DNA of 64,000 nucleotides from assembly GCF_000210895.1 (NCBI RefSeq), contig NC_015964.1, positions 827,501 through 891,500 of the forward strand. Direction: 5' to 3'. The notes beneath the pieces are model-generated. The model ran no database searches. It saw nothing but the letters and a program-made list of their open reading frames with translations, and was not told the origin of the DNA. Positions 50,238 through 61,449 of this stretch are shown here, one piece after another; within the stretch, counting starts at the first letter, position 1; every line of letters begins with the position of its first letter. Made by a program: the position numbers and the translations under genes. This DNA is from Haemophilus parainfluenzae T3T1. GTDB lineage: Bacteria > Pseudomonadota > Gammaproteobacteria > Enterobacterales > Pasteurellaceae.

Positions 50238-50267
50238 ATTGTATTTTAATCTTTACATTGTGTAAAG
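50238..50267 (-). promoter_or_regulatory. tyrP promoter with overlapping TyrR-box-like site
   Basis: On the minus strand -35 TTTACA (50261-50266) and -10 TACAAT (50238-50243) have a 17-bp spacer. Overlapping it on the plus strand is TGTATT-N6-TTTACA (50240-50257), close to the TyrR box TGTAAA-N6-TTTACA (10 of 12 bases). A second dyad CTTTACA-TTG-TGTAAAG spans 50251-50267. Repression by TyrR would be the expected effect. Confidence 0.55.
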
Positions 50268-50376
50268 TAGGAGAAACAAAATTCTTCTACAAAATGTACG
50301 GTAGAAATGACCGCACTTTCCCGATAAAATAGCCGGCAAATCAATTAAGACGAGAGACAATAGTAGGAGAGCGCTT

Positions 50377-51240
50377 ATGATTTATAGTATGACAGCCTTT
50401 GCACGCCTTGAAATCAAGAAAGATTGGGGCGATGCAGTTTGGGAAATTCGTTCAGTTAACCAACGTTATTTGGAAAACTTTTTCCGCTTGCCAGAGCAAT
50501 TCCGTGGTTTGGAAAATGCTTTGCGTGAGAAACTTCGTCAAAATCTCACCCGCGGTAAAATTGAATGTTCGTTACGTATTGATAGCAAAAAACAAGCGGC
50601 GGCTGAGCTCAATTTAAATAAAGAATTAGCGAATCAAGTTATCCAATCTTTACAATGGATTAAGTCGCAAGCTGGCGAGGGCGAAATCAATTTAACGGAT
50701 GTGTTGCGTTATCCCGGCGTGGTGGAAGCGGCAGAGCAAGATTTAGATGCGATCAGTCAAGATTTGTTGACAGCTTTTGATGAATTGTTGGTGGAATTTA
50801 TTGCAATGCGTGGACGTGAAGGCGAAAAATTGCAAGCCATTATTCAACAACGTCTTGATGGCATTACGGTGGAGGCTGAAAAAGTGCGGTCACAAATGCC
50901 GGCGGTTTTACAATGGCAGCGTGAGCGTTTATTGCAACGTTTTGAAGAAGCGAAGATTCAACTTGATCCACAACGAGTCGAACAAGAAATGATTTTACTG
51001 GCGCAACGTGTGGACGTGGCGGAAGAATTAGATCGTCTGCAAATGCACGTGAAAGAAACCAACAATATCTTGAAAAAAGGTGGGGCAGTGGGACGTAAAC
51101 TGGATTTTATGATGCAAGAGCTCAATCGCGAATCTAACACGTTGGCATCGAAATCCATTAATGCTGATATCACCGCTTCCGCCGTGGAATTAAAAGTATT
51201 AATCGAACAAATGCGTGAGCAAATTCAAAACCTTGAATAG
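50377..51240 (+). CDS. yicC: YicC family endoribonuclease
   Basis: A 287-residue protein with the N-terminal YicC domain (MIYSMTAFARLE; WEIRSVNQRYLE) and C-terminal DUF1732 domain ([33 protein letters not shown]). Recent work on the family shows metal-dependent endoribonuclease activity in E. coli YicC. AGGAGAGC serves as ribosome site; ygfZ follows 8 bp later. Confidence 0.92.
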   Translation: MIYSMTAFARLEIKKDWGDAVWEIRSVNQRYLENFFRLPEQFRGLENALREKLRQNLTRGKIECSLRIDSKKQAAAELNLNKELANQVIQSLQWIKSQAGEGEINLTDVLRYPGVVEAAEQDLDAISQDLLTAFDELLVEFIAMRGREGEKLQAIIQQRLDGITVEAEKVRSQMPAVLQWQRERLLQRFEEAKIQLDPQRVEQEMILLAQRVDVAEELDRLQMHVKETNNILKKGGAVGRKLDFMMQELNRESNTLASKSINADITASAVELKVLIEQMREQIQNLE

Positions 51241-51248
51241 GGAAAATC

Positions 51249-52088
51249 ATGTCAACATTTATTTCATTAAACCACTATGATTTGGTGGAAGTAGCTGGAG
51301 TCGATGCGGAGAAATATCTGCAAGGCCAATTAACTTGTGATGTGGTGCATTTGGCAGCTGGTGCTTCAACGCTTACAGCGCATTGCGATCCTAAAGGCAA
51401 AATGAATTCGTTGTTCCGCTTAATTAAGCTTTCAACAGAGCAGTTTTTGATTTTAATGCCGAAAGCCTTGTTGGCTCCACTCGATCATTTAAAAAAATAC
51501 GCGGTGTTTTCCAAAGTCACTTTCCAAGTGTTGGATTGGCAAATTGTCGGCTTGATTGGTGAAAAGTGCGGTCGAATTCACGCGCAGATTGAATTAGATA
51601 TTGATGAAAATCGTGCAATTTTGCTCAATCCTACACCGTTAGATGTCACCTTTAATGGCGATGAAAAACAATGGCTTTGTGCAGATATTCAAGCGGGCTT
51701 ACCAAGCTTGAGTGCGGAAACGCAAAATGAATTTATTCCGCAGGCATTAAATCTACAAGCGATTGAACAAGCGATTTCTTTTACTAAAGGGTGTTATATC
51801 GGGCAGGAAACTGTCGCGCGAGCCAAATATCGTGGTGCCAATAAACGTGCGATGTATGTGCTTTCGGGGGAAACAACGGTTACACCGAAAATCGGCAGCG
51901 AGATAGAAATGCAGTTAGAAACGGCTTGGCGTAAAACCGGCACAATCGTCAGTGCGGTCAATTTTGACGGCATTTTATGGTTGCAAGTCGTGATGAATAA
52001 CGATTTAGAGGAAGGGACGCATTTCCGTTTGCCAGAAGATGGAACCATTCTGAAAATTGAACCATTACCTTATTCCATCAATAGTTAA
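51249..52088 (+). CDS. ygfZ: Folate-binding iron-sulfur maturation protein YgfZ
   Basis: A 279-residue GcvT-like protein that binds tetrahydrofolate and supports certain [4Fe-4S] enzymes such as MiaB. The YgfZ signature KGCYIGQE, with the essential cysteine, is intact. It is in one transcript with yicC. Confidence 0.93.
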   Translation: MSTFISLNHYDLVEVAGVDAEKYLQGQLTCDVVHLAAGASTLTAHCDPKGKMNSLFRLIKLSTEQFLILMPKALLAPLDHLKKYAVFSKVTFQVLDWQIVGLIGEKCGRIHAQIELDIDENRAILLNPTPLDVTFNGDEKQWLCADIQAGLPSLSAETQNEFIPQALNLQAIEQAISFTKGCYIGQETVARAKYRGANKRAMYVLSGETTVTPKIGSEIEMQLETAWRKTGTIVSAVNFDGILWLQVVMNNDLEEGTHFRLPEDGTILKIEPLPYSINS

Positions 52089-52134
52089 AAAACGATTTAG
52101 TCATTGACGACTTATAAGAGTCATCTATGATGAA

Positions 52135-52168
52135 AAGAGAGAACCACAATGTTCTCTCTTTTTTTATT
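52135..52168 (+). terminator. Terminator after ygfZ
   Basis: AAGAGAGAAC-CACAAT-GTTCTCTCTT, 10-bp stem, followed by a long T run. Confidence 0.9.
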
Positions 52169-52214
52169 TTTTTAAAATCCGCTATAATTCTGAAAAACTC
52201 ACGAATTAAATACT

Positions 52215-53333
52215 ATGACTTATTATCTTGGCATTATGTCCGGCACCAGCCTTGATGGGGTGGACATTGCTCTTACTGACATCCAATCTAATCAAACCAA
52301 ATTAATTGCGGCTGATTTTACGCCGATGCCAGCAAATTTACGCGAAAAAGTGACCGCACTTATTCAATCGGGCGAAACCTCGTTACAAGCTCTGGGGGAA
52401 CTCGATCACCAATTTGGCTTACTTTATGCGGATTGCGTAAATGCCTTTTTACGTCAACACGAGTTAAAACCAGAACAGATTGAAGCCATTGGTTGTCATG
52501 GTCAAACGGTGTGGCATTCTCCAAAAGGTCAATTTCCGTTTACCATGCAAATCGGTGATATGAATTTATTAGCCGCTAAAACAGGCATTACGGTTGTTGG
52601 TGATTTGCGACGTAAAGATATGGCGTTTGGTGGACAAGGGGCGCCTTTAGTACCCGCTTTTCATCAAGCGGTGTTTTTTGCTCCTCATTGGGCAACGGTG
52701 GTGCTTAATATTGGCGGCATTAGTAATGTATCCTTATTGATACCCGAACAGCCTGTTATTGGATTTGATACGGGAACGGGTAATACCTTGCTCGACCAAT
52801 GGATCGAAAAACATCAAGGCAAAGCTTACGACAAAAATGGTGAATGGGCGGCTTCAGGTCAAGTGAATTCAGATTTGTTAGCGGCATTATTAGATGAAGA
52901 TTTCTTTCAACTTCCACCACCGAAAAGCACAGGGCGTGAATTATTTAATTTAACTTGGCTAGAGAGTAAAGTTCAAAAAATAGCAGGCAAAACAACCGCA
53001 CTTTTACCACAAGATGTGCAAGCTACGTTGGCAGAATTTACCGTGCAAAGCATCGCTTTAGCCCTTAACAATATTCAGACGACATTACCATGCAGATTAC
53101 TTGTTTGTGGAGGAGGTGCTAAAAACCAGGCGATCATGAATGGCTTAAAACAAGCATTGCCAAGTTGGCGTATTCAACTGACGACTGAATTAGATCTTGA
53201 TATCGATTATGTGGAAGCGGCGGCTTTTGCTTGGTTGGCCTATCGTCGCATGCATAATTTGCCAGCTAATTTGCCGAGTGTGACAGGCGCTACAAGTGCG
53301 GTCAGTTTAGGGGCGATTTTTCCAAAGGAATAA
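52215..53333 (+). CDS. anmK: Anhydro-N-acetylmuramic acid kinase
   Basis: A 372-residue sugar kinase that hydrolyses and phosphorylates 1,6-anhydro-MurNAc to MurNAc-6-phosphate during peptidoglycan recycling. The ATP-binding [22 protein letters not shown] and [12 protein letters not shown] motifs are present. A -10 TATAAT lies 27 bp upstream of the ATG. murQ, the next enzyme of the pathway, follows at 3 bp. Confidence 0.95.
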   Translation: MTYYLGIMSGTSLDGVDIALTDIQSNQTKLIAADFTPMPANLREKVTALIQSGETSLQALGELDHQFGLLYADCVNAFLRQHELKPEQIEAIGCHGQTVWHSPKGQFPFTMQIGDMNLLAAKTGITVVGDLRRKDMAFGGQGAPLVPAFHQAVFFAPHWATVVLNIGGISNVSLLIPEQPVIGFDTGTGNTLLDQWIEKHQGKAYDKNGEWAASGQVNSDLLAALLDEDFFQLPPPKSTGRELFNLTWLESKVQKIAGKTTALLPQDVQATLAEFTVQSIALALNNIQTTLPCRLLVCGGGAKNQAIMNGLKQALPSWRIQLTTELDLDIDYVEAAAFAWLAYRRMHNLPANLPSVTGATSAVSLGAIFPKE

Positions 53334-54245
<912 letters not shown>

Positions 54246-54257
54246 AGGAAAATAAAA

Positions 54258-54287
54258 ACGCTAGGCATCAAACCTAGCGTTTTTTTA
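54258..54287 (+). terminator. Terminator after murQ
   Basis: ACGCTAGG-CATCAAA-CCTAGCGT stem with a T7 run, between murQ and the convergent mutase gene. Confidence 0.88.
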
Positions 54288-54307
54288 TCATGTAATAGTT
54301 TGCTCAA

Positions 54308-55966
54308 TTAGCAATCTTGTTTGCCGTAAGCATCTTGACGAAGGATTTGACGAACGCCTTCATCAAATTGTGCTAAAACTTGATCCGCGTCTTTTGGATC
54401 TTTACCGCGCGCATCAAGATAGAACTTGATTTTCGGTTCAGTACCAGATGGACGAACGATTAAGCGGCTACCGTTTTCTAATACGAATACAAGGATGTCG
54501 CTTTGACGATCTGTTTTAGTGTGGTCGATGAATTGTGCCACTTTAACACCGCCTACTTCTGCTGGAGGCGTGTTGCGAAGTGCGGCCATTAATTTACCAA
54601 TTTCAGATAAATCGCTTACACGAATAGAAATTTGACCACTTACATAAGCACCGAATTCTTGCGTGAAGTCATTGGCGTAATCCGCTAAGGTTTTACCTTG
54701 TGCTTTTAAGTGACGCACTAAATCTAAGAACACGATCGCTGCAGAAATACCATCTTTATCGCGTACTTTATCTGGGTCAACTAAGTAGCCAAGCGCTTCT
54801 TCAAAACCGAATAATAAGCCTTGAACTTTACCGATGTATTTGAAACCAGTTAAGGTTTCTTCTGATTGGAAGCCGTATTTTTTCGCAATTTCAGCAAGTG
54901 CAGGAGAAGATACTAAAGAACACGCTAATACGCCTTTCTCACCTTTTGCATGATATTGTTTTGCTAAATACCAACCTAAGAAACAACCTACTACGTTACC
55001 GTGTAAAGGTTTCCAGTTACCTTGCGCATCAGGAACAGCTACAGCTAAACGGTCTGCATCAGGGTCATTCGCAATAATGAATTCAGCATTGTTTTCTTTT
55101 GCCACTTTAATGGCTAAATCTAATGCACCTTTTTCTTCCGGGTTAGGGAAGTTTACCGTTGGGAATGTGCCATCGGGCCATACTTGTTCTGCCACAATGT
55201 GAGGTTGTGGAAGACCTGCTTTGGTTAAGGTTTTGCTTAATACTTCATAGCCTACACCGTGCATTGCGGTATAAACGTAGTTAATGTCTGCTTGAGGTTC
55301 TTTAGCAAGAGAAGCGGTTTTTTCGATATAAGCGTTAACCACTTCATCATCTAACACCACATAATCTTGGCTACGTGGTAAATCTTTTACGTTGCCCGCT
55401 GCTACTTTATCGATTAATGCGGCAATATCTTTGTCAGCAGGAGAAACGATTTGGCCACCGCCGTTCGCTTTACCTAAGTAAACTTTATAGCCGTTATCTT
55501 CCGGTGGGTTGTGACTTGCAGTCACCATGACACCAGCAGTGGTATCAAAATATTGGATTGCGTAAGCTAATACTGGAGTGGGTAATTTACGTGGAAGTAA
55601 ATAAGCTTTCACGCCTGCACCCGCCATGATTTCAGCGGTATCACGTGCGAAAACATCAGAATTTTTACGACCATCGTAACCAATCACGATAGAGGGTTGT
55701 TTGTCGTAACCTTTTAAATAATCCGCTAAACCACCTGCTGCCTGTGCCACTAAAACACGGTTCATACCCATAGAACCTGCTTGTAAAGGTCCACGAAGCC
55801 CTGCAGTACCAAATTGTAAACGGTCACTAAAGCGAGCTTGTAATTCAGCGTGTGCTTTTTCATCACCATTTTTCGCCGCCGTTAAAAGTGCGGTTAATTC
55901 TGCGTGAGTTTCAGCATCAGGATCTTGGTTTAACCAGTTTTGTGCGATATCAAAAAGCTTTGTCAT
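54308..55966 (-). CDS. Phosphohexomutase (phosphoglucomutase/phosphomannomutase)
   Basis: A 552-residue alpha-D-phosphohexomutase. The phosphoserine loop TASHNPPEDNGYK, the magnesium-binding DPDADRLA, the sugar-binding GFEEALG and the C-terminal phosphate site RPSGTEPKIKFY are all intact. The long form with the PgmB/YhxB-like N-terminus suggests phosphoglucomutase activity feeding UDP-glucose or glycogen synthesis. Gene naming varies among genomes, so no symbol is given. Confidence 0.93.
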   Translation of the reverse strand: MTKLFDIAQNWLNQDPDAETHAELTALLTAAKNGDEKAHAELQARFSDRLQFGTAGLRGPLQAGSMGMNRVLVAQAAGGLADYLKGYDKQPSIVIGYDGRKNSDVFARDTAEIMAGAGVKAYLLPRKLPTPVLAYAIQYFDTTAGVMVTASHNPPEDNGYKVYLGKANGGGQIVSPADKDIAALIDKVAAGNVKDLPRSQDYVVLDDEVVNAYIEKTASLAKEPQADINYVYTAMHGVGYEVLSKTLTKAGLPQPHIVAEQVWPDGTFPTVNFPNPEEKGALDLAIKVAKENNAEFIIANDPDADRLAVAVPDAQGNWKPLHGNVVGCFLGWYLAKQYHAKGEKGVLACSLVSSPALAEIAKKYGFQSEETLTGFKYIGKVQGLLFGFEEALGYLVDPDKVRDKDGISAAIVFLDLVRHLKAQGKTLADYANDFTQEFGAYVSGQISIRVSDLSEIGKLMAALRNTPPAEVGGVKVAQFIDHTKTDRQSDILVFVLENGSRLIVRPSGTEPKIKFYLDARGKDPKDADQVLAQFDEGVRQILRQDAYGKQDC

Positions 55967-56097
55967 GATGTTTTCTCCTTGTAAAAAATATTTCCAGTTA
56001 GACTAGCTGAAAATGACTTTAATTTAAATGGCTATTTTGCTTTTTTACTTAAAATCTAAGCTTTTTTTGATCGTAATCGTTTTCGCTGAATACAAAA

Positions 56098-56122
56098 ACG
56101 GCGTAAAAAATATTTACGCCGT
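56098..56122 (-). terminator. Terminator after the lipoprotein gene
   Basis: ACGGCGTAAA and TTTACGCCGT form a 10-bp stem; on the minus strand a T-rich tail follows. Confidence 0.82.
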
Positions 56123-56148
56123 TGTTTTTATAGAAAATAATGAAAAAA

Positions 56149-56718
56149 TTAGAGAAGAAGAGCTGAACCCCATTTGATAATATCAAAGAAGAATTTGTTC
56201 TGATTGGTGGCAATGCCATCACCCGTTTTCTTCAATGTGCCATCATCATTTTTGGTTTCATCCACCATACCATTTACATATTGCCCTTTAACGACATCCA
56301 AATCTTCTTTTGCCTGAGTACGTAAGACTTGGCAAGCTTTTGGTTCTAATGCATCAACATCACCGATTTCTGTACGGAATTTCTTGAATTGATAGGTCGC
56401 ATAATTCATCGATTTTTCATCTTTTTGAATCATTTTCACATAGTCTTCACCGATGATTTTTTCTAACGGATAGAAAAAGACATATTGAGAATGAATGTAG
56501 CTATCTTCTTTTGCAAAATGTTGTTGCTGAATACGGGTTAAATTCGGGTAGATACATTGTTCAGCTTGTTTACTTGCCGTAGCCCATGTTTTCGCATTCA
56601 CATCTGAAAGGAGGTAATCCGCTTGTGCAAATTCTGCGGGGATCGGCGATTGTGATGGGCCAAATAAACCACAAGCACTTAAGAGTACAGTTGCACCGAA
56701 AATAATAAATTTTCTCAC
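56149..56718 (-). CDS. Hypothetical lipoprotein
   Basis: A 189-residue lipoprotein precursor with lipobox LLSAC (acylation at C16). The mature protein is largely helical ([30 protein letters not shown]) with two further cysteines, and ends in a hydrophobic stretch. I recognise it only as a type of lipoprotein common next to menB in Haemophilus. Function unknown. Divergent from menB. Confidence 0.75.
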   Translation of the reverse strand: MRKFIIFGATVLLSACGLFGPSQSPIPAEFAQADYLLSDVNAKTWATASKQAEQCIYPNLTRIQQQHFAKEDSYIHSQYVFFYPLEKIIGEDYVKMIQKDEKSMNYATYQFKKFRTEIGDVDALEPKACQVLRTQAKEDLDVVKGQYVNGMVDETKNDDGTLKKTGDGIATNQNKFFFDIIKWGSALLL

Positions 56719-56870
56719 TTAAATTTCCTTATAACATCTAGAATGGCAAAATTTTAGCAACAACAATCTGATTGTAAAGTGATTCTCTAATTGAGAAGTG
56801 ATTTTCTTTCCCGAACTAAAAAACTTCCGCTATAATGACCGCACTTTTTACACTTATAAAGGAAAGAACA

Positions 56871-57728
56871 ATGCAAAATCCAAAAGATGATGTTTTATAT
56901 GCACCAGTTGAGTGGGTTGATCATAGCGAAGGTTATACTGATATTCGTTTCCACAAATCGACTGACGGTATTGCAAAAATCACCATTAATCGTCCAGAAG
57001 TGCGTAATGCATTTCGTCCGCAAACAGTTAAAGAAATGATCCATGCATTTTCTAACGCGCGTTTCGATGAAAAAATTGGCGTGATTGTGTTAACCGGTGA
57101 AGGCGAAAAAGCATTCTGTTCTGGTGGTGACCAAAAAATTCGTGGTGACTACGGCGGTTACAAAGATGAAAGCGGTGTGCATCATTTAAATGTATTGGAT
57201 TTCCAACGTGATATTCGTACTTGTCCAAAACCAGTTGTAGCAATGGTGGCAGGTTACGCAATTGGTGGTGGTCACGTACTTCATATGTTATGTGATTTAA
57301 CGATTGCAGCAGAGAATGCGATTTTTGGTCAAACGGGTCCTAAAGTAGGTTCATTTGACGGTGGCTGGGGTGCAAGTTATATGGCGCGTTTAGTTGGTCA
57401 GAAAAAAGCGCGCGAAATCTGGTTCTTATGTCGTCAATATAATGCGCAAGAAGCATTAGATATGGGCTTAGTGAATACTGTCGTGCCTTATGCTGATTTA
57501 GAAAAAGAAACTGTGCGTTGGTGTCGTGAAATGTTACGTAACAGCCCAATTGCATTACGTTGCTTGAAAGCCGCATTAAATGCAGACTGTGATGGTCAAT
57601 CAGGTTTACAAGAACTCGCGGGTAATGCAACCATGTTGTTCTATATGACTGAAGAAGGGCAAGAAGGTCGTAACGCGTTCAACGAAAAACGCGCACCAGA
57701 CTTTAGCAAATTCAGACGTAATCCTTAA
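56871..57728 (+). CDS. menB: 1,4-dihydroxy-2-naphthoyl-CoA synthase
   Basis: A 285-residue crotonase-fold enzyme that cyclises o-succinylbenzoyl-CoA in menaquinone synthesis. The oxyanion-hole motif [10 protein letters not shown], the bicarbonate-site GYAIGGGH and the active-site [12 protein letters not shown] loop match MenB (E. coli, 285). An in-frame ATG 36 bp upstream overlaps the -10 TATAAT region (56831-56836), so the ATG after AAAGGAAAG is used. Confidence 0.96.
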   Translation: MQNPKDDVLYAPVEWVDHSEGYTDIRFHKSTDGIAKITINRPEVRNAFRPQTVKEMIHAFSNARFDEKIGVIVLTGEGEKAFCSGGDQKIRGDYGGYKDESGVHHLNVLDFQRDIRTCPKPVVAMVAGYAIGGGHVLHMLCDLTIAAENAIFGQTGPKVGSFDGGWGASYMARLVGQKKAREIWFLCRQYNAQEALDMGLVNTVVPYADLEKETVRWCREMLRNSPIALRCLKAALNADCDGQSGLQELAGNATMLFYMTEEGQEGRNAFNEKRAPDFSKFRRNP

Positions 57729-57738
57729 TTGGGCCATA

Positions 57739-57779
57739 AAAAGTGCGGTTAAAATCAGTGTGTTTTTAACCGCACTTTT
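57739..57779 (+). terminator. Paired uptake sequences forming a 16-bp hairpin between menB and menC
   Basis: AAAAGTGCGGTTAAAA and its exact complement TTTTAACCGCACTTTT flank a 9-base loop. It could reduce read-through into menC, whose start lies 19 bp further on. Confidence 0.8.
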
Positions 57780-57797
57780 GTTATCAAGGAGAATAAG

Positions 57798-58787
57798 ATG
57801 GAAACCAAATCATTTAATCTTTATCGTTATTCTATTCCCGTCGACAGCCAATTGATTTTACGTGGACGTTTTTTAAAACGCCGTGAAGGCTTGATTGTGC
57901 GTGTAGCTTGCAGCCGTGATGGCTGGGGAGAAATTGCACCTTTACCTGGGTTTAGTGAAGAAATCATCGAACAAGCGCAAGAGCAAGCCATTGAATGGCT
58001 GACGAATTGGTGTCATGCAAGCTGTGAAGCGCCAAGAGTGCCCCTTGACGGTTGCTATCCTTCTGTTGCTTTCGGTATTAGCACAGCGATGGATGAGATG
58101 AAGCGTTATTTAAATGAGGAAGGCAACTATCATACTGCACCGTTGTGCTATGGCGATCCTGATGAGTTATATGCAGAACTGAATCAAATGTCAGGTGACA
58201 AAGTCGCTAAAATCAAAGTCGGTATGTATGAAGCGAATCGTGATGGTTTGATTACGGATATGTTTCTTGAAGCCATTCCTGATTTGCAATTACGTCTAGA
58301 TGCGAATCGCCAATGGACCTTGGAAAAGGCGTTAAAATTTGCGGAGAAAGTGAAAACGCAACATCGTTCGCGTATTCAATTTCTGGAAGAACCTTGTAAA
58401 ACCCGTGAAGAAAGTCGTCAGTTTGCAGCTCAAACGGGCATTAATATTGCTTGGGATGAAAGTTTGCGAGAGCCTGACTTTCTTTTAGAAAAAGAACCGC
58501 ACTTAAGTGCCATTGTGATTAAACCAACATTGGTTGGTTCGCTACAAGATTGTCAAAAGCTGATTGCTCAAGCGCATAGTTTAGGCATAAAAGCAGTGAT
58601 TAGCTCGAGTATTGAAAGTAGTCTTGGATTAACGCAACTCGCTCGTATCGCGGCACAATATACACCCAATGTGACGCCAGGATTAGATACGTTGAATTTA
58701 ATGCGACATCAAGTATTACGTGCGTGGCCGGGCTCAGATTTACCGCTAATTGATTTAAATTCAGAATTTATTACCAAAATTGTCTAG
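57798..58787 (+). CDS. menC: o-Succinylbenzoate synthase
   Basis: A 329-residue enolase-superfamily enzyme. Catalytic lysine in AKIKVGMYE, metal ligands in [15 protein letters not shown] and AWDESL, and the second lysine in VIKPTLVG are all present. It precedes CoA ligation by MenE and ring closure by MenB in menaquinone synthesis. Confidence 0.94.
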   Translation: METKSFNLYRYSIPVDSQLILRGRFLKRREGLIVRVACSRDGWGEIAPLPGFSEEIIEQAQEQAIEWLTNWCHASCEAPRVPLDGCYPSVAFGISTAMDEMKRYLNEEGNYHTAPLCYGDPDELYAELNQMSGDKVAKIKVGMYEANRDGLITDMFLEAIPDLQLRLDANRQWTLEKALKFAEKVKTQHRSRIQFLEEPCKTREESRQFAAQTGINIAWDESLREPDFLLEKEPHLSAIVIKPTLVGSLQDCQKLIAQAHSLGIKAVISSSIESSLGLTQLARIAAQYTPNVTPGLDTLNLMRHQVLRAWPGSDLPLIDLNSEFITKIV

Positions 58788-58847
58788 AGATACGACCACC
58801 ATTACATAAAAAATCGCTATAATTCGCACAAGTTAAAGGATGTGAAA

Positions 58848-59300
58848 ATGTCAAAAAAATTCAATATTTTGCTGTTAAATGGCCCGAACTTAAATATGTT
58901 GGGCGCAAGAGAGCCAAAACATTATGGTTCGCTTTCGTTATCTGCCATTGAAGAAAATGTGGCAAAACTTGCGGCGCAGCATGATGTGAATTTGGAGTGC
59001 TTTCAAGCAAATAGCGAAGAAAAGTTAATCGATAAGATTCATCAAAGTTTTCAAAAAGTGGATTTTATTTTAATTAACCCGGCAGCTTATACGCATACCA
59101 GTGTTGCATTGCGTGATGCGTTGCTTGCGGTGTCAATTCCTTTTGTTGAAATCCATTTGTCTAATGTACATAAGCGCGAGCCATTCCGTCACCATTCTTA
59201 CTTTAGTGATGTGGCTGAAGGGGTAATTTGTGGCTTAGGTGCGAAAGGTTATGAGTTTGCTCTCCAATTCGCGTTAGATTTTTTAAATAAAAAAGCATAA
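58848..59300 (+). CDS. aroQ: Type II 3-dehydroquinate dehydratase
   Basis: A 150-residue dodecameric enzyme of the shikimate pathway. The lid loop [13 protein letters not shown] carries the catalytic arginine and tyrosine, NPAAYTHTS and [18 protein letters not shown] the remainder of the site. A GTG two codons earlier is only one base from AAAGGA, so the ATG is chosen. A -10 TATAAT lies at 58818-58823. Confidence 0.95.
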   Translation: MSKKFNILLLNGPNLNMLGAREPKHYGSLSLSAIEENVAKLAAQHDVNLECFQANSEEKLIDKIHQSFQKVDFILINPAAYTHTSVALRDALLAVSIPFVEIHLSNVHKREPFRHHSYFSDVAEGVICGLGAKGYEFALQFALDFLNKKA

Positions 59301-59459
59301 AATTTCACAAAATTTACAGATTTTCGCAGAAATTTATCGCAAAGTTCATGATTTTGCGGTAATCTTGCCGACACAAAAAACAGGTTTCAAAATGACCGCA
59401 CTTTGGAGTGAATTTTGAAAGTGCGGTTGAAAATTCATTAATATTTTTAGGAAGAGCGT

Positions 59460-59918
59460 ATGGACATTCGTAAAATCAAAAAACTGATTGAATTAGTAGA
59501 AGAATCGGGCATCACTGAATTAGAAGTGCAAGAAGAAGAAGGTACAGTACGTATTAGTCGTGCGGCACCAGCTGTTGCACCTGCTGCAATTCAATATGCA
59601 GCGGCGCCTGTAGCACCTGTTGCAGCACCAGCAGCTGCTCCTGTGGCAGCCGCGCCTGCTGAAGCGCCTGCGGCTGAAATTTCTGGCTACCAAGTGCGTT
59701 CACCAATGGTAGGTACATTCTACCGTAGCCCAAGCCCAGAAGCGAAAGCTTTCGTTGAAGTGGGACAAACAGTCAAAGTAGGCGATGCACTTTGTATCGT
59801 TGAAGCGATGAAAATGATGAACCGTATCGAAGCAGACAAAGCTGGTGTGGTAAAAGCAATCTTAGTCAATGATGGCGAAGCGGTTGAATTTGATCAACCA
59901 TTGATCGTTATCGAATAA
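59460..59918 (+). CDS. accB: Biotin carboxyl carrier protein of acetyl-CoA carboxylase
   Basis: A 152-residue carrier. An N-terminal interaction domain (1-35) is followed by an Ala/Pro-rich linker (35-72) and the biotinyl domain with the biotin site EAMKMMN (K118). The thumb segment [17 protein letters not shown] is typical of AccB. With AccC it forms the biotin carboxylase half of acetyl-CoA carboxylase. Confidence 0.96.
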   Translation: MDIRKIKKLIELVEESGITELEVQEEEGTVRISRAAPAVAPAAIQYAAAPVAPVAAPAAAPVAAAPAEAPAAEISGYQVRSPMVGTFYRSPSPEAKAFVEVGQTVKVGDALCIVEAMKMMNRIEADKAGVVKAILVNDGEAVEFDQPLIVIE

Positions 59919-59932
59919 TCCCTATCAATCTG

Positions 59933-59959
59933 AAATGGCGAGCTTTCTCGCCATTTTTT
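59933..59959 (+). terminator. Hairpin between accB and accC (possible attenuator)
   Basis: AAATGGCGAG-CTTT-CTCGCCATTT plus three T's, entirely inside the 60-bp accB-accC gap. It has the form of an intrinsic terminator within an operon. Confidence 0.7.
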
Positions 59960-59978
59960 CACACAAGTGGAAATTGTT

Positions 59979-61325
59979 ATGTTAGAAAAAGTTGTGATTG
60001 CTAACCGTGGTGAAATTGCACTGCGTATTTTACGTGCCTGTAAAGAATTAGGCATTAAAACTGTGGCGGTTCACTCTACCGCTGATCGTGATTTAAAACA
60101 CGTATTACTTGCGGATGAAACGATTTGTATCGGGCCAGCACCATCTGTAAAAAGTTATTTGAATATTCCTGCTATTATTGCAGCGGCAGAAGTAACAGGT
60201 GCAGATGCTATCCATCCAGGTTATGGTTTCCTTTCTGAGAATGCGGACTTTGCGGAGCAAGTTGAGTGTTCAGGCTTTACTTTTATCGGTCCAACAGCAG
60301 ATGTCATTCGTTTAATGGGTGATAAAGTTTCTGCGATTAAGGCAATGAAAAAAGCGGGCGTACCTTGTGTTCCAGGTTCTGATGGCCCTGTAGGTAGCGA
60401 TATCGCGAAAAATAAAGAAATTGCAAAACGTATTGGTTATCCAATTATTATCAAAGCATCTGGCGGCGGTGGTGGTCGTGGTATGCGTGTCGTTCGTAGC
60501 GAAGATGCACTTGAAGAATCCATTGCGATGACAAAAGCTGAAGCAAAAGCAGCATTTAATAATGACATGGTTTATATGGAAAAATATTTAGAAAATCCAC
60601 GCCATGTTGAAATTCAAGTTTTAGCGGATACACACGGTAACGCAATCTACCTTGCAGAGCGTGATTGTTCTATGCAACGTCGTCACCAAAAAGTCGTAGA
60701 AGAAGCACCCGCACCAGGTATTACAGAAGAAGTTCGTCGTGACATCGGCACTCGCTGTGCGAATGCTTGTATCGAAATTGGTTATCGCGGTGCAGGTACC
60801 TTTGAATTCTTGTATGAGAATGGTGAGTTCTATTTCATCGAAATGAATACCCGTATTCAAGTAGAACATCCAGTAACAGAAATGATTACCGGTGTAGATT
60901 TGGTGAAAGAACAATTGCGAATTGCAGCTGGTTTGCCACTTTCTTATAAACAAGAAGATATCAAAGTAAAAGGCCATGCGATGGAATGTCGTATCAATGC
61001 AGAAGATCCAAAAACATTCTTACCATCTCCAGGTAAAGTGGCACACTTACACTCACCAGGTGGCTTAGGTGTTCGTTGGGATTCTCATGTATATGCTGGT
61101 TATACCGTTCCACCACACTACGATTCTATGATCGCAAAATTAATCACATACGGTGATACTCGTGATGTCGCAATCCGTCGTATGCAAAATGCATTGTCTG
61201 AAACGATTATTGACGGTATCAAAACAAATATCCCACTTCATGAACTCATTCTTGAAGATGAAAACTTCCAAAAAGGTGGTGCAAATATCCACTATTTAGA
61301 GAAGAAATTAGGGATGTATGATTAA
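59979..61325 (+). CDS. accC: Biotin carboxylase subunit of acetyl-CoA carboxylase
   Basis: A 448-residue ATP-grasp enzyme that carboxylates biotin on AccB. Present are [18 protein letters not shown]-type N-terminus, the glycine-rich lid [23 protein letters not shown], and the [14 protein letters not shown] catalytic block. The GTG 12 bp upstream is less likely than this ATG, which gives the E. coli-like N-terminus. Confidence 0.97.
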   Translation: MLEKVVIANRGEIALRILRACKELGIKTVAVHSTADRDLKHVLLADETICIGPAPSVKSYLNIPAIIAAAEVTGADAIHPGYGFLSENADFAEQVECSGFTFIGPTADVIRLMGDKVSAIKAMKKAGVPCVPGSDGPVGSDIAKNKEIAKRIGYPIIIKASGGGGGRGMRVVRSEDALEESIAMTKAEAKAAFNNDMVYMEKYLENPRHVEIQVLADTHGNAIYLAERDCSMQRRHQKVVEEAPAPGITEEVRRDIGTRCANACIEIGYRGAGTFEFLYENGEFYFIEMNTRIQVEHPVTEMITGVDLVKEQLRIAAGLPLSYKQEDIKVKGHAMECRINAEDPKTFLPSPGKVAHLHSPGGLGVRWDSHVYAGYTVPPHYDSMIAKLITYGDTRDVAIRRMQNALSETIIDGIKTNIPLHELILEDENFQKGGANIHYLEKKLGMYD

Positions 61326-61333
61326 AATGAAAC

Positions 61334-61356
61334 GGCTAACGTAAGTTAGCCATTTT
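61334..61356 (+). terminator. Terminator after accC
   Basis: GGCTAAC-GTAA-GTTAGCC followed by a T-rich tract. Confidence 0.82.
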
Positions 61357-61449
61357 TATATCTTTTTGATAATTAATATATTTTCTTTGAAAAGATATCT
61401 TAAATCTCTTTATAATGTGCACCTATTTATTTTTACCTAAGGAAAAACA

